Assembly (NCBI RefSeq): GCF_902686445.1
Contig: NW_025920106.1
Coordinates: 1,736,001-1,800,000, forward strand
Origin: Sciurus carolinensis
Taxonomy: Eukaryota; Chordata; Mammalia; Rodentia; Sciuridae
Direction of reading: 5' to 3'
Length of the DNA stretch: 64,000 bases
Shown here: one piece after another, positions 11,030-22,329 of the stretch
Position numbering within the stretch: position 1 is the stretch's first letter
Layout: the number at the start of each line of letters is the position of its first letter
The notes under the pieces: model-generated
What the model saw: only the letters and a program-made list of their open reading frames with translations
Databases searched by the model: none
What the model was told of the DNA's origin: nothing
Made by a program: the position numbers and the translations under genes

Positions 11030-14000
11030 ATGTCCTGAACTCATCAATCAAAAGACATAGACTGGTAGATTGGATTAAAAAGAACAATCCAACAATTTGC
11101 TGCCTGTAAGAGACTCATCTCAGAAAGAGATACCCACAGACTAATGGTGAAAGGATATGGGAAAACATACCATGCACATGGACACAGCAAAAAGCCGGAG
11201 TATCCATCCTCATATCAGATAATGTGGACTTCAATCCAAAGTTAGTCAAAAATGATAAAGAAGGACATTTCATACTGCTTAAGGGAAGCATAAATCAGCA
11301 AGACATAACCATCATAAATATTTATGCCCCAAATAGTGGCTCATTGATATACATCAAACAAATCATTCTCAATGACAGAAATCAAATAGACCACAACACA
11401 ATAATACTAGGTGATTTTAACACACCTCTCTCACCACTGGACAGATCCTCCAAACAAAAATTCAACAAAGAAACCATAGATATAAATAGCACAATCAATA
11501 ATTTAGACTTAATGGACATTTATAGAATATACCATCCAACAAAGAACGAATACACTTTCTTCTCAGCAGCACATGGATCCTTCTCTAAAATAGACCATAT
11601 TTTATGCCACAAAGCTAATGTTATACAAGAAGATAGAGATACTACCTTGTATTCTATCTGATCATAATGGATTGAAATTAGAAATAAATGACAGAGTAAA
11701 AAACAGAAAATACTCCAACACCTGGAGATTAAATAATATGCTATTGTATGGTGAATGGATAACAGAAGATATCAGGGAGGAAATTAGAAAATTCTCAGAG
11801 GTAAATGAGAACAAATGAACATCATATCAAAATCTCTGGGACACTATGAAAGAAGTACTCAGAGGAAAATTTATTTGAGAGAGTGTATTCAATAAAATAA
11901 GAAGAAATCAACAAATAAATGACCTAACACTATGGCTCAAAGCCCTAGAAAAAGAAGAGCAGAGCAACACCAAAAGTAGTAGAAGACAGGAAATAGTTAA
12001 AATCAGAACTAAAGTAACTGAAATTGAAACAAAAGAAGCAATCAAAAAATTGACAAAATAAAATAGTTGGTTCTTTGAAAAAATGAGCAAAATTGAAAAA
12101 CTTTAGCCACACTAACAAAGAAGGAGAGAGAAAAAACAAATTACTAAAATTCAGAATCAACAAGGAAATATCAAAACAGACATGATTGAAATACAAAACA
12201 TAATTAGAGGCTATTTTGAAAATCTATAGTCCAACAAAATAGAAAATCTTTAAGACATCAACAAGTTTCTAGAGACAGATGCATTAACTAAACTAAACCA
12301 GGAGGACATACACAATTTAAGTAGACCAATTTCAAGTAATGAAATAGAAGAAGCCATCAAAAGCCTACCAACAAGGAAAAGACAGGGACCAGAAGGATTC
12401 TCAGTCAAGTTCTACAAAACCTTTAAGGAAGAGCTTATTCCAATACTTCTGAAAGTATTTCATGAAATAGAAGAGGAGGTAACCCTCCCAAACTATGAAT
12501 CCAATGAATCCAATATCACCCTGATACCTAAACCAGACAGTGACACATGGAGGAAAGAAAATTTCAGACCAGTATCCTTAATGAACATTGATGCAAATAT
12601 TCTCAACAAAATCTTAGCAAATTGCATACAAAAATATATTAAAAAGATAGTGCACCACAATCAAGTGGGTTTTATCTCAGGGATGCAAGGTTGGTTCAAA
12701 ATTTGGAAATCAATAAATGTAATTCAACATATCAACAGACTTAAAGTCAAGAATCACATGATTATTTTGATAGGTGCAGAAAAAGCATTTGATAAAATAC
12801 AGCATCCCTTCATGCTCAAAACACTAGAAAAAATAGGGATAGTGGGAACATCCCTTAACATTGTATAGGCCATCTATGCTAAGCCCATGGCCAATATCAT
12901 TCTAAATGGTAAAACACTGAAAGCATTCCCACTAACTGGAACAAGGCAGGGATGCCCTCTTTCACCACTTCTATTCAACATTGTCCTCGAAACTCTACCC
13001 AGAGCAATTAGACAGACCAAGGAAATTAAAGGGATATGAATAGGCAAAGAAGAACTCAAACTATCCCTATTTGCTGATGACATGATGATATATTTAGAGG
13101 AACCAGGATATTCCACCAGAAAACTTTTAGAACTCATAAGTGAATTCAGTAAAGTAGCAGGATATAAGATCAATGCTCATAAATCCAATGCATTTTTATA
13201 CATAAGTGATGAATCTTCAGACAGAGAAGTTAGGATAACTACTCCATTCACAACAGCTTCACAAAAAAATAAAATACTTGGGAATCATCTCAAAAAAGAA
13301 GTGAAAGACCTCTACAATGAGAACTACAGAACACTAAAGAAAGAAATTAAAGAAGAACTTTGAAGATGGAAATATCTCCCATGTTCTTGTAGAGGCAGAA
13401 TTAGTAATGTCAATATGGCCATACTACCAAAAGTGCTATACAGATTCAATGCAATTAAAATCCCAATGACATACCTTGCAGAAATAGAACAAGCAATCAT
13501 GAAATTCATCTGGAAGAATAAGAAACCCAGAATAGCTAAAGCAACCCTTAGCAGGAAGAGTGAAGCAGGCAGTATCACAATACCAGACCTTCAACTATAC
13601 TACAAAGTGATAGTAACAAAAACAGCATGGTATTGGCACCAAAATAGACAGGTAGATCAATGGTACAGAATAGAGGGCACAGACACAAACCCAAATAAAT
13701 ACAATTTTTTCATAGTAGACAAAGGTGCCAAAAGTATGCAATGGAAAAAAACAGCCTCTTCAACAAATGGTGCTGGGAAAACTGGAAATCCATACACAAC
13801 AGAATGAAACTAATCCCCTATCTCTCATCCTTCACAAAAATCAACTCACAATGGATCAAGGACCTTGAAATCAGACCAGAGACCCTGCCTCTTATAGAAG
13901 AAAAAGTAGGTCCAAATCTTCAACATGTCGGCTTAGGATTAGACTTCCTTAACAGGACCCCCATAGCACAAGAAATAAAAGCAAGGATCAATAACTGGGA

Positions 14001-14235
14001 TAGATTCAAACTAAATAGCTTTCTCTCAGTGAAGGAAACTATCAGCAATGTGAAGAGAGAACCTACAGAGTGGGAGAAAATCTTTTCAACTCATACTTCT
14101 GATAGGGCTCTAATTTTCAGAATATATAAAGAACTCAAAAAAGTCTACACGAAGAATACAAATAATCCAATCAACAAATGGACTAAGGAAATAGACACTT
14201 CACATAAGATCTACAAGAAATCAACAAATATATGA
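11030..14235 (+). pseudogene. L1-C ORF2 (endonuclease-reverse transcriptase), broken
   Basis: ORF2p nicks the target and reverse transcribes L1 RNA. The APE-like endonuclease is recognisable at about 11040-11660, with NIYAPN, ILGDFNTPLS and the SKIDHIL (SxxDH-type) signature. The reverse transcriptase follows: [10 protein letters not shown] near 12390, FRPVSLMN near 12565, motif A at about 12770-12800 and the FADD box at 13070-13081. The C-terminal region runs from about 13415 to 14235. Stops occur, for example, at about 11107, 12866 and 13036, with further frameshifts near 11650-12580. In motif A the aspartate expected before AEKAFDKIQ is glycine ([10 protein letters not shown]), which by itself would abolish polymerase activity. 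Family identity is certain; the exact start is not marked. Confidence 0.88.
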
Positions 14236-14636
14236 AAAAAATGTTCAATCATCCTTAATAATAAGAGAAATGCAATTAAAACTACTCTAAGATTCCATCT
14301 CACCCCAATTAGAATGGTGATTACCAAGAATACTAGCAACAAAAGGTGTTAGTGAGAATGTGGGGAAAAAGGTACACTCATACATTGCTGGTGGGGCTAC
14401 AATTAGTTCAGCCACTCTGAAAAGCAGTGTGGAGATTCCTTAGAAAACATGGAATGGAACCACCATTTGACCCAGCTATCCCACACCTTGGCCTATACCT
14501 AAAGGACTTAAAATCACCATGCTACAGAGATACAGCCACATCAATGATCATAGCTGCTCAATTAACAATAGCTGTATTGTGGAACCAACCTAGATGTCCT
14601 TCAATTGATGAATGGATAAAGAAATCACAGTTTCTT

Positions 14637-14662
14637 TATATATATATATATATATATATATA
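14637..14662. repeat. (TA)n microsatellite in L1-C
   Basis: About 13 TA dinucleotides interrupt the L1 sequence just before the conserved tggaatattactcagcc stretch, an expansion-prone simple repeat. Confidence 0.9.
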
Positions 14663-14869
14663 ATGGAATATTACTCAGCCATAAAAAATAATAAAATTAT
14701 GGCATTTGCAGGCAAATGGATGAAATTGGAGAATATCATGCTAAGTGAGATAAGCCAATCTCAAAAAACCAAAGGACAAATGATCTCACTGATAAGCAGA
14801 TGATGACCCATACAGGGTGTAGGAAGTGGGCAAGAATGGAGGAAGGAGGGACTCTATAGTGGGATTAGA

Positions 14870-14897
14870 GGGATGGGAGGGGTGGAAGGGGTGGGGG
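14870..14897 (+). other. G-quadruplex candidate in L1-C 3' UTR
   Basis: Four or more runs of three to five G separated by one to five bases (GGG-AT-GGG-A-GGGG-TGGAA-GGGG-T-GGGGG) meet the standard G4 pattern. A G-rich polypurine tract here is a known feature of mammalian L1 3' UTRs. Confidence 0.7.
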
Positions 14898-15037
14898 AAG
14901 AAAAAAAAATAACAGAATGAACCAAAAACTATTACCCTGGGTAAATGTATGATTACACAAATGGTATGCCTTTACTTCATTTACAGAGAAACTAGATGTA
15001 TCCCATTTGTTTACAATAAAAATAAATTTTAACAAAA

Positions 15038-15046
15038 GTTGAGGTA
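15038..15046. repeat. Target-site duplication, right copy (L1-C)
   Basis: gttgaggta follows the L1-C tail directly and matches 8613-8621 exactly. Antisense L1-B resumes after it. Confidence 0.85.
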
Positions 15047-16975
15047 ACTTTGATCCCTAGCTTCTCCAGTGTTTTTCAAATGAATATGTGGTAGATTTTA
15101 TCCAAGATTTTTCCTGCATTTATTGAGATGATGATCCCATGACTTTTTCCAATAATTCTGTTTTAGGGATGAAACATATTTATTGATTTGTGTATGTTGA
15201 ACTAACCTTGGAAACCCACTTGTTCTTGGTGCATCATCCTTTTGAATATTGTTCATTAATATTTTAAGGATGTTTGCATCTATATTTATCAGTGCTATTC
15301 TCTGTACTTTTCTTTCCTTGATATGTCTTTCTGTGTTTTCATATCAGGGTTATAGGTTATACCAGCTTCTTAAAATATATTGGGGAAAGTTTCCTCCCTT
15401 TCAATTTCATGGAATAATTTGAGAAAGAATGCTGTTAGTTTTTCTGTAAAGATTTGGTAGAATTCAACTGAGAATCAATTAGGTTGTGGGTTTTCCTATT
15501 GTGGAAGTTCAGTCTGTTCTTTTTGCAAGGCCATGAAGTGAAATATAGGCTCTTTACTTGGAATCTGTCAAATTTTTAAATGTAGGCAAACAGTGCCATA
15601 AGTTTTCCTCTTAGAACTGCTTTTATACAATGCCAGATACATTGATATGCTCAGTCTTTGGTCTCATTAATTTCTAAGAATTTCTTAATTTCAGTTTTTG
15701 TTTCTTTTTTGATCAGTTCTTCAGTTAGGAGAGCATTATTCAACCTCCCTGTATTTATGTGGTTTATATTTTTTCTTTATGATATAATACATGGGATTGC
15801 ATCATATTTTGATTTGCTAATATTTGATTTTTAGCCATGAATAGGATCTATTTTGGAAACAGTTCCAGTGTTGCTGAGAAGAGGGTAAATTCAGCTCTTT
15901 CAGATTGGAATATTAGGTTGGTTATCAGTTAGGTTCACTTTATTATACTGTTGATTAGGCTTAAAGTATGTTTGATATTTTGATGACCTGTCTATTGGTG
16001 ACAGGGGTGTGTTGAAATCACCCAGTGTTTTGGGGTTTGAATTTAACTCATTTAACATAATATGTAGTATTATGTTATTATGTAGTATTTCTTTTGTGTA
16101 ATTGTGTGTGTTCACATTTGTGGCATAAATGTTTACTATTCTTGTAACTTCTTGTTGAGTTGTTCATTTTACTGGGATAAATTGCCCTTCTTTGTCTCTT
16201 CTGATTAATTTTTGCTTGAAATTTATTTTACTAGAATTAAGAGGTAGCTACTCCTGCCTGTTTTCTTTGACCCTATGCCTGGAAGAAAACATATATTTTG
16301 CCATCCTTTTAACTTCAGTCTGGGATTGTTTTTGCCTATAAGCTGAGTCTCTTATTAGTATCACAGAGTTGTATTCTGGTTTTGACACATTCTACTAATC
16401 TGTGACTTGTAATTGAGAAATTAAGACCATTAATATTTATTGTTAGTATGGATATGTGTTTGTTGTTTGCTGTCATACATTTTGTTATATTTTATCCTGG
16501 TTTGATTTTGATTTAGTGGATTCTTCTTCTGTTTAACTTCCTCTGTTCGTGGTCATTGGGAATTGTTTTTTAGTTCCTCTGTGTGTAGTACATCTTTGAG
16601 TATCCTTTGTAATGCTCTCTTGATGCCCATGAATTCTTTTTGTTTATTCTCCTTTTTACTGTAAATATATTTCACTTGTATTTAATCTACAGAAATTCTT
16701 GCCATTGAATGCTTTTATTTTCCCCCTCAAATGTTAAACTGTGTTTGTTGTATATAGTAACCTTGACTGACAGTTGTTTAATTTTAGCACTTGGAATATC
16801 TCATGCCATGACTTCTTGATAATTAGTATCTTAACTGATATATTAGAAGTGATTTTTATTGATTTGTCTATAATTTGTGACCTGATGTTTCTCTATTCTG
16901 GCTTTTAATTTTCTTTCCTTTTTCTAAATGTTAGGCATTTTGATTATGATATTTCTCAGCAAGCTTCTCTTTTTA

Positions 16976-17560
16976 CTATAAGACCACTCTTTGGGGTCTG
17001 GCAAGTGTTCTTTTGTGGATGTCTAACTCATTTCTCCTCTGGGAAAAGTTTTCTGCAATTACCTCTTTGAAAATGTTCTTTAGGCCTTTAGTTGGTATCT
17101 TCATATTCTCTTTTACCTCAGTGATTCTCAGGTTTGGTCTTTTAAAGTTGTCCCTGAGTTCTTGCATGTTACAGTCATGTTAAACAATTTGTCCCTATAT
17201 TACTTTCTGTGTCCTCAAGAACATACAGTCTATCTTCAATACCTGAAGTCCTGTCTTCAAGGACTGAGTTTCTATTTTCTTTGCAATCTAATATGTTAGT
17301 GATGCTTTCCATTGAATTTTTAACTTGATTGATCATGCCTTTCATTTCTAAGAGTTCTGTTTGTTTTTTTTTCAATATTTTTATTTCTTTATTAAAGTGG
17401 TTTTTCATCTCCTTTAATTCCTCCCTTATATTTTCTTCTAAAATAATTTTGATAATAAGGTTTATTAAAACACTTTCCCTGGGTTTTCATCCACCTCATC
17501 TATGGGATCTTTGTTGGGAGATTGTGAATTTGGGGGAATTATGTTTGTCTGTTTTCTCAT
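16976..17560 (-). pseudogene. L1-B ORF1 remnant
   Basis: The minus-strand start codon is at 17558-17560 (MRKQ context, as in L1-C). The coiled-coil portion (KEIKILKKKQTELLEMKGMI) lies in the 17175-17408 frame. The RRM portion (RPNLRITEVKENMKIPTKGL) lies in the 16976-17167 frame, so at least one frameshift separates the domains. It is the RNA-chaperone ORF of L1, now non-functional. Confidence 0.75.
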
Positions 17561-17825
17561 GTTTTCAGAGGTCTTGGTCTCGTGTACCAATTATAGTAGC
17601 TTCCTCTTCTTTTTCCACATGTCCTTTTATGTGTAATTATTTATTTGTTCTGGGACATCTCTGTTTTTAATATGAGTTGATGTCAAGTAATTGGCCTCGA
17701 GTTTCCTCTTTTTTTCCTCCTTAGATTATTGTTAATGGTTTGGGCATTTTGTCTGCTCCCTTTTTTGAGTTGAAGTAATATCAGGGAATGTTTAATTCAG
17801 CAGCAGATTCTCTCCACTCTCCAGT

Positions 17826-18130
17826 GAGCAGCTGGCATTTGCTCAAGCAGTCATGGCTGTTGGTGAATTCAACCAAGGTCTTCTCTGCCTGCATTTGAGT
17901 GGTTGTATCTGTTGTTTCATACAGCTGTTTGCACAGATTCTCTAGCTGGTCCAAGTTCTGCACATGATCTGCCATTTTGCTCCATTCATGCTCTTCTCCT
18001 GCCCCCCTCACCCCCAGCATTCACCATGGCCAGGGCCACTGCTGCCACTGCTGCCACCACCACCATCACTGCTGCACCTGCATGCTGGGGGCTCATCACA
18101 CTATGCTCCTGGCATAATGCTGGTTGACTG
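17826..18130 (-). pseudogene. XPO7: XPO7-like 5' UTR and N-terminal coding fragment inside L1-B 5' UTR
   Basis: Exportin-7 is an importin-beta-family nuclear transport receptor whose coding region begins with MADHVQ. On the minus strand an ATG at 17973-17975 opens about 50 codons containing [20 protein letters not shown] and then [17 protein letters not shown], which I recognise as the XPO7 N terminus. Resemblance stops near 17826. The segment has no intron across this interval, so it looks mRNA-derived or comes from a single 5' exon pair. Upstream, a GTGGTGGCAGCAGTGG-type tract resembles a decayed GCG-rich CpG-island 5' UTR. It is in the same sense as the flanking L1-B. Several substitutions and the truncation make it a non-functional fragment. 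The paralogue RANBP17 fits less well. Confidence 0.75.
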
Positions 18131-18550
18131 TGCAGGCCCCAGGGGGCCAGCAGCAGTTGGAGAATGCACAGCATGGTTGGGACATCAAAAAGATGCAGCC
18201 AATGTCAGCTGCCTGGAGATGCAGGGTGGGAAATGGGCATCATTTTCAATGTCAGGTTTCTCTATAACAAGACTTTCCAAGGTGCAGGTTGTAATTCAGC
18301 CTCCTCTGCTCACACTTGTAAATCCACAAATCTGTGCCAAATCCACTCCAGCAGTCACTGGTAGTGGGCTATGGTGGCTTTTTCCTGGTTTTAATGCTCA
18401 AATTTCTGAGTCTATAAGGCTGTTTGAATGTTCAGTATTTAATTTTGGTGAAATCTCTACTTCACCCACCTAGGCTGAGAAGTTGCACACCCACTGCTTT
18501 GATCTTATACCACAGCACACCTTGGAATGCAGCTTCCTCTACTCTGCTGT

Positions 18551-19024
18551 CTTCCAAGTCTCAGAAATTAGCATTTTAAAAACATTTTCCTCATGTGTAC
18601 TATAAAAGTCATATTCCCATTGTAATATTTTAAGCCTAATTAGGTTACACATTTTTAGAAATAGAAATATTATGCCCATTGCAAACAACACCTTCTCTTT
18701 CTCCTCAGGTTTATCCATTAAAAATGAAAATAATTTAGTGTTTTTCATTATGCAAAAATAGTTCATCAATATTGATCAGTATGAAGCTCATTGATATGCA
18801 AAATTTCTGAATTATGTTTTGCCTAAATTTATAAATTACACTAAGTAGCAACTACAATGGCATCAGACTAAAAAAATTCTGAAATGTAGATGTGTATTAG
18901 AGTTCTAGAATTGCATTAAGACTGAGAACATATTTCATAGCCTTATTTTTATTTGATCTGAAGAGTTATTCATAGGAGTTGAATACATAATGTATAGATA
19001 GTTGTTGTACTAGTAGTGTTGTCA
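18551..19024. other. Unassigned AT-rich spacer
   Basis: This is AT-rich sequence between L1-B and L1-D. The minus-strand open stretch at 18539-18769 has no recognisable domain and is probably chance. No promoter, RNA or repeat signature was recognised. Confidence 0.4.
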
Positions 19025-20095
19025 GGTTTATCCTGACAAAATTACACATTCATGAAATTTTATTTCAGTTCATGATTCAATCCCTTTCCTGCCCCCTTTC
19101 CCTCTGTCCCTCTTCCCCTCCATTGTTCTCTTTCCTCTGCTCTCATGGACATCCTTTTCCTTGTCTTTTTATTTAGTTTTTATTGGTTCTTTTTACTTAT
19201 ACATAACAGTGAACTTTCATGTGGTGCATTTATGCATGTACATACCATCATTTTTGAAGAGTTCATTCTCCATTGCCTTTTCTTTCTCATCCTTCTAGTT
19301 GGCACCTCAATATTCTTTTACACCATGATCTTTCCTATATCTTCTCATAATTATATCCTTTCCTCCTCCTTTCCTTTATTTTACTCTAGCTTCTTCTTAT
19401 GAGAAAATACCTTTGACCTTTGAGATTCTCAGTTTGACTTTTTTCACTTAACATTATATTCTCCATTTCCACCAATTCACTAGAATTTGACATAGTTTAA
19501 TTCTTCTATATGGTAAGGAGAATGACATTGTGTATATATACAACAAGTTCTTAATCCTTTCATCCACTGATAGGCATCTGGATTGATTTTATAATGCAAT
19601 TCTTGTGAATTGGACTACTATAAACATTGAAGGAGCTCTATCACTGTAGTAAGCTGATTTTTGTTATTTTACAAAAATAAATAGAAGTGGAATATTGTGT
19701 TTCCATCTCGAGTTTTCTGATGAATCTTCAAACTGCTTTCCAGAGTGATTGTACTAGTCTACAGTGCTTCCAACAATGCAAGTTTCCTTTCTACTCACAG
19801 TCTTGCCAGCATTTATCATTGTATTCTTGATCATTACCATTCCAACTGGAGTGATATTAAATCTTATTGTAGCATTTCCCTGATTGCTAGAGATGTTGAA
19901 CATTTTTTGTATGGTTGTTGTCCATTCATGATTCATCTTTTGAAAAATTTCTCCTCAGTATTTTTACCCATTTATTTGTTAGGTTATTTTTGGTATGTAT
20001 TAAATTTTCTGAGTTATGTATGCTGGATATTTATCCCCTATCAGTGGAGTAGCTAGAAAAGGCTTTCACCCATTCTCCAGGGAGAATATATTTTT
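19025..20095 (-). mobile_element. L1-D: 5'-truncated antisense L1 3' end
   Basis: A pyrimidine-rich block (19080-19140, the complement of the L1 3' UTR polypurine tract) is followed by the antisense L1 3'-end motif (gttctttttacttatacataacagtg near 19190, quoted in part). The ORF2 terminal region then follows, including caaactgctttccagagtga at 19728, as in other antisense L1 3' ends. Homology fades at about 20095, implying 5' truncation. Confidence 0.75.
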
Positions 20096-20867
20096 GTGTT
20101 CAGCCTTCTAACAAATAAGGTAAATATCTTCCATCTAATAATAACAGAAAACACAGGAACAAATTAAGGAAAAGCAAGAGTCTACTAGTCTTATCTTTTC
20201 AATTCACAGTCTAATTTCTTTGAACCATTTGGAGCACGAGTGCCTGATACCAATATCTGGGATTCTGACACCATAAATGGAAGAAAATCAAGAGGACTTG
20301 GGTAACATGGAAGAAGCTTTCATGTTATTGGAAAGCCTATACCTGCAAATTTAGTTCTTCACATTTAAAGGTTTGCTATGAAAAATCAATGTCAAATAAC
20401 TGTTAAGCAGTGGCAAAGATGTTCCCATAACATAGGATACATAATGCACAGTTTTGTAAAATTTCTCTAACAGTGAACCAAGGTACCTTTCTGATGAGGC
20501 TTGGTATTTCTGGAAAAGTAGATATTCTTTGGAATGTAGATTGATAAACCCTGATATAGAGTTAAAAATTTGAATTGTTAATTAAATAAAACACTTAAAT
20601 TCTTTACTAATATGTTTTAGGGTATAGGACTATTGAGGAAAAAGATGCAGTCTGTGTTCTCAAGAAATGACTAGAGTTTTTGTGGTGACTCTAGGTAGAG
20701 AAGCAGCATTGCAAAGAGAAGAATCAGCACATATGGAAGTGGAGAGGGATGAGAAGGAAGAAATTACCCTCAACTTATTTATCATATTCTTTTCTTCAGA
20801 CAGCATTTTGTAAGAGTTTAGTTCAGTTGTGGAATTTTGCAAATTTACTGTTTTTGTTGTTTTCAAG
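20096..20867. other. Unassigned interval with a weak exon candidate at 20212-20325
   Basis: There is no clear repeat here. A polypyrimidine-type acceptor (cttttcaattcacag) ends at about 20211 and is followed by an open frame reading FFEPFGARVPDTNIWDSDTI and then a stop about 100 bases on. I do not recognise this peptide. It could be an old exon or chance. The interval is otherwise AT-rich. Confidence 0.3.
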
Positions 20868-20974
20868 AATGACCACACACCACGTTTACTTGCCATAAAG
20901 TATAAAAAGAAGCTGATGGTAAAGACTTTAATTCAGAGGAAAGCAAATATACATGCTGTCGACCTGAAGGAAGG
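20868..20974 (+). pseudogene. Ankyrin-repeat exon remnant (ANKRD26/POTE-like), frameshifted
   Basis: A pyrimidine-rich acceptor (gtttttgttgttttcaag) precedes a 107-bp block ending at a donor-like GAAG|gtacag. Its first part encodes HTPRLLAIKYKKKLMVKTLI and the continuation, in the next frame, KANIHAVDLKE. Together these give the ankyrin pattern TPLxxA...V..LI..KANIHAVD, very close to repeats of the ANKRD26/POTE/ANKRD30 group. One extra A in the run at about 20940-20943 shifts the frame inside the exon, so this copy cannot code normally. No neighbouring ankyrin exons were recognised in the window, so it may be a lone exon of a degraded gene copy. Ankyrin identity is strong; the family member is a guess. 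Confidence 0.6.
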
Positions 20975-21538
20975 TACAGTACTTTATTCTTTTACAAAAC
21001 CTTAGTGGTATAGTAATAATCACTCAAGCAAAAATGATTAGATCAATAGGAAGGACAATATTAATACAATTATTTAGAATAGAGTGATATATATATATAA
21101 AGAAGGCACAGTTAGGGTAGAAAAAGAGTTTTCCTATTAGATTTGTAAAGTATGGACAATTCCTTTACATTTTGATTCAGTATTAAAATTTTGAATCTTT
21201 CTGTTGTATTTTTAACTTCTACTTCTGATATATTGTTCCTTTTGAAATGGTGTATTGAGCATAAATATGCATTTAAAATTATTTTGACAGATGGTTGACT
21301 GTTCTAAATTGTTTTCCTTTTAGAATATTCATATTACATTATTCCTAAGTAATTATTAATTTCTATTACCAGAAGCTGTCAAGTTTTAAAATATTTTGAT
21401 GCTTTTGTTTTAGTTGGAAGGGGCAGGGAGAAGAAAATAGTTTTAATGGGATAAATGTTTTCTTTAATAAAGAAAAGATATAGACAGTTGGCAAAGAGAA
21501 ATAAAGATAAGCCATAGATTCTTGCACAACTAGATTTC
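20975..21538. other. Unassigned AT-rich interval
   Basis: AT-rich sequence with a short (TA)n at about 21089-21100. No coding, RNA or SINE signature was recognised. Confidence 0.4.
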
Positions 21539-22255
21539 TTTCCTAGCTTTTGTAGTGCATCACCTTGAAGACAATACTTTTGACTAAATATAAATATATT
21601 TCCTGACCATATGTGTCTAGAAATTTGCCAATGTTTTTGTAGATATCTCTGTTTGTTGAAAAATAAGTTTCTAGATAATTCCTAGTAGTGTTCTGGATTT
21701 CAATGATGTTTGTTGTAATATTTCTCTTTTGGTTTCTAGGTTTATTTATTTGTTTCTTCTTTCTCTTTCCTTTCATTACCTTGGTTAGGGGTTTATCAAT
21801 TTTGATTCCCCTTTCAAAAACAAACTCTGTTCCTTTATTACTTTGTATTTTTCCTTTACTTTCTATTTTATAGTTTAAACTCTGATCATTAATATTTTTT
21901 ATTCTACTTGCTCAAATTGATTTATTTTTGTTTTTCTAATACCTTGGGTTGCATCATTAGATTTTTTATTTGAAATCTCTCCAATTTTTAAATGTAGAGA
22001 GTCATATTTATGAAGTTTCCTCTTACAACTGCTTTTGCTAGATCAGGGGAGAGAGATGGAAAGGGAAAGAAAGGGACTACTATACAAATTTTTGTATATA
22101 TCATAAAGAATCCCACTATTATGTGCAAATATGCTTCAATAAAAGAAAATAAAACACTGGAAAAAAAGAACTGTTTTTATTGTATCCCATAGATTCTGGG
22201 ATGCTGTATCTCTATTCTCATTTTATTCTGAGGTTTTTAAAAACTTACCCCAACT
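21539..22255 (-). mobile_element. L1-E: antisense internal ORF2 fragment
   Basis: Minus-strand L1 sequence from the ORF2 region between endonuclease and reverse transcriptase. The complement of the KKEREKTNY-type segment lies near 21800-21860, and tgtatcccatagattctggg at 22181 matches a common antisense L1 phrase. It is split by a plus-strand L1 3'-end fragment at 22035-22168. Confidence 0.6.
22035..22168 (+). mobile_element. Tiny sense L1 3' end nested in L1-E
   Basis: This is a purine-rich lead (gggagagagatggaaaggga), then aatcccactattatgtgcaa and a tail with ATAAAAGAAAATAAAA ending in an A-run. It is the 3' terminus of a heavily 5'-truncated plus-strand L1. Confidence 0.55.
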
Positions 22256-22329
22256 TCATCAGTGATCTATTGAACATGCAAATGTATTGTTCATTCTACA
22301 AGTGTTCATACCATTTTGGTAGATTTTTA
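22256..22329. other. Short junction sequence
   Basis: Seventy-odd bases between L1-E and L1-F. Probably the decayed end of L1-E. Confidence 0.3.

Larger units (their letters stand above)
8622..15037 (+). mobile_element. L1-C: full-length sense LINE-1 inserted in L1-B
   Basis: This is a 6.4-kb LINE-1 on the plus strand with all parts present: a 5' UTR with tandem monomers (8622-8950) and a GC-rich repetitive section (to 9892), ORF1 (9893-11014), ORF2 (about 11030-14235), and a 3' UTR with a G-rich polypurine tract, AATAAA-type sequence near 15015-15025 and a short A-rich end. It is flanked by 9-bp target-site duplications and sits inside antisense L1-B, so it is younger than L1-B. ORF1 carries a frameshift and a stop. 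ORF2 carries several stops and a substitution at an RT active-site aspartate, so it is no longer autonomous. It is the least decayed L1 in the window. Confidence 0.92.
14236..15037 (+). other. L1-C 3' end region and 3' UTR
   Basis: Downstream of the last long ORF2 frame lies sequence equivalent to the ORF2 Cys-rich end (to about 14600), then a (TA)n expansion (14637-14662). Next comes the conserved stretch from tggaatattactcagccata (14664) to about 14760, the G-rich polypurine tract at 14841-14910 and a terminal segment with ACAATAAAAATAAA before a short A-rich tail. This order is standard for rodent L1 3' ends. Confidence 0.8.
15047..18550 (-). mobile_element. L1-B, 5' portion (antisense), right of L1-C
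   Basis: This continues the antisense L1 interrupted at 8613. It holds ORF2 toward its N terminus (15047 to about 16500; an open piece at 15900-16115 contains the endonuclease motif LGDFNTPLSPIDRSSK), ORF1 (about 16600-17560) and a 5' UTR region to about 18550. The outer end reads, on the minus strand, gagacttggaagacagcaga followed by a gaggaagctgc stretch resembling the L1-A 5' end. An XPO7-like segment lies within the 5' UTR. All frames are decayed. Confidence 0.8.

Noticed and set aside
17964..18473. 169-codon plus-strand open frame
   Set aside because: It lies antisense to the XPO7-like fragment and L1-B 5' UTR. Pro/His-rich composition comes from the complement of a GC-triplet tract.
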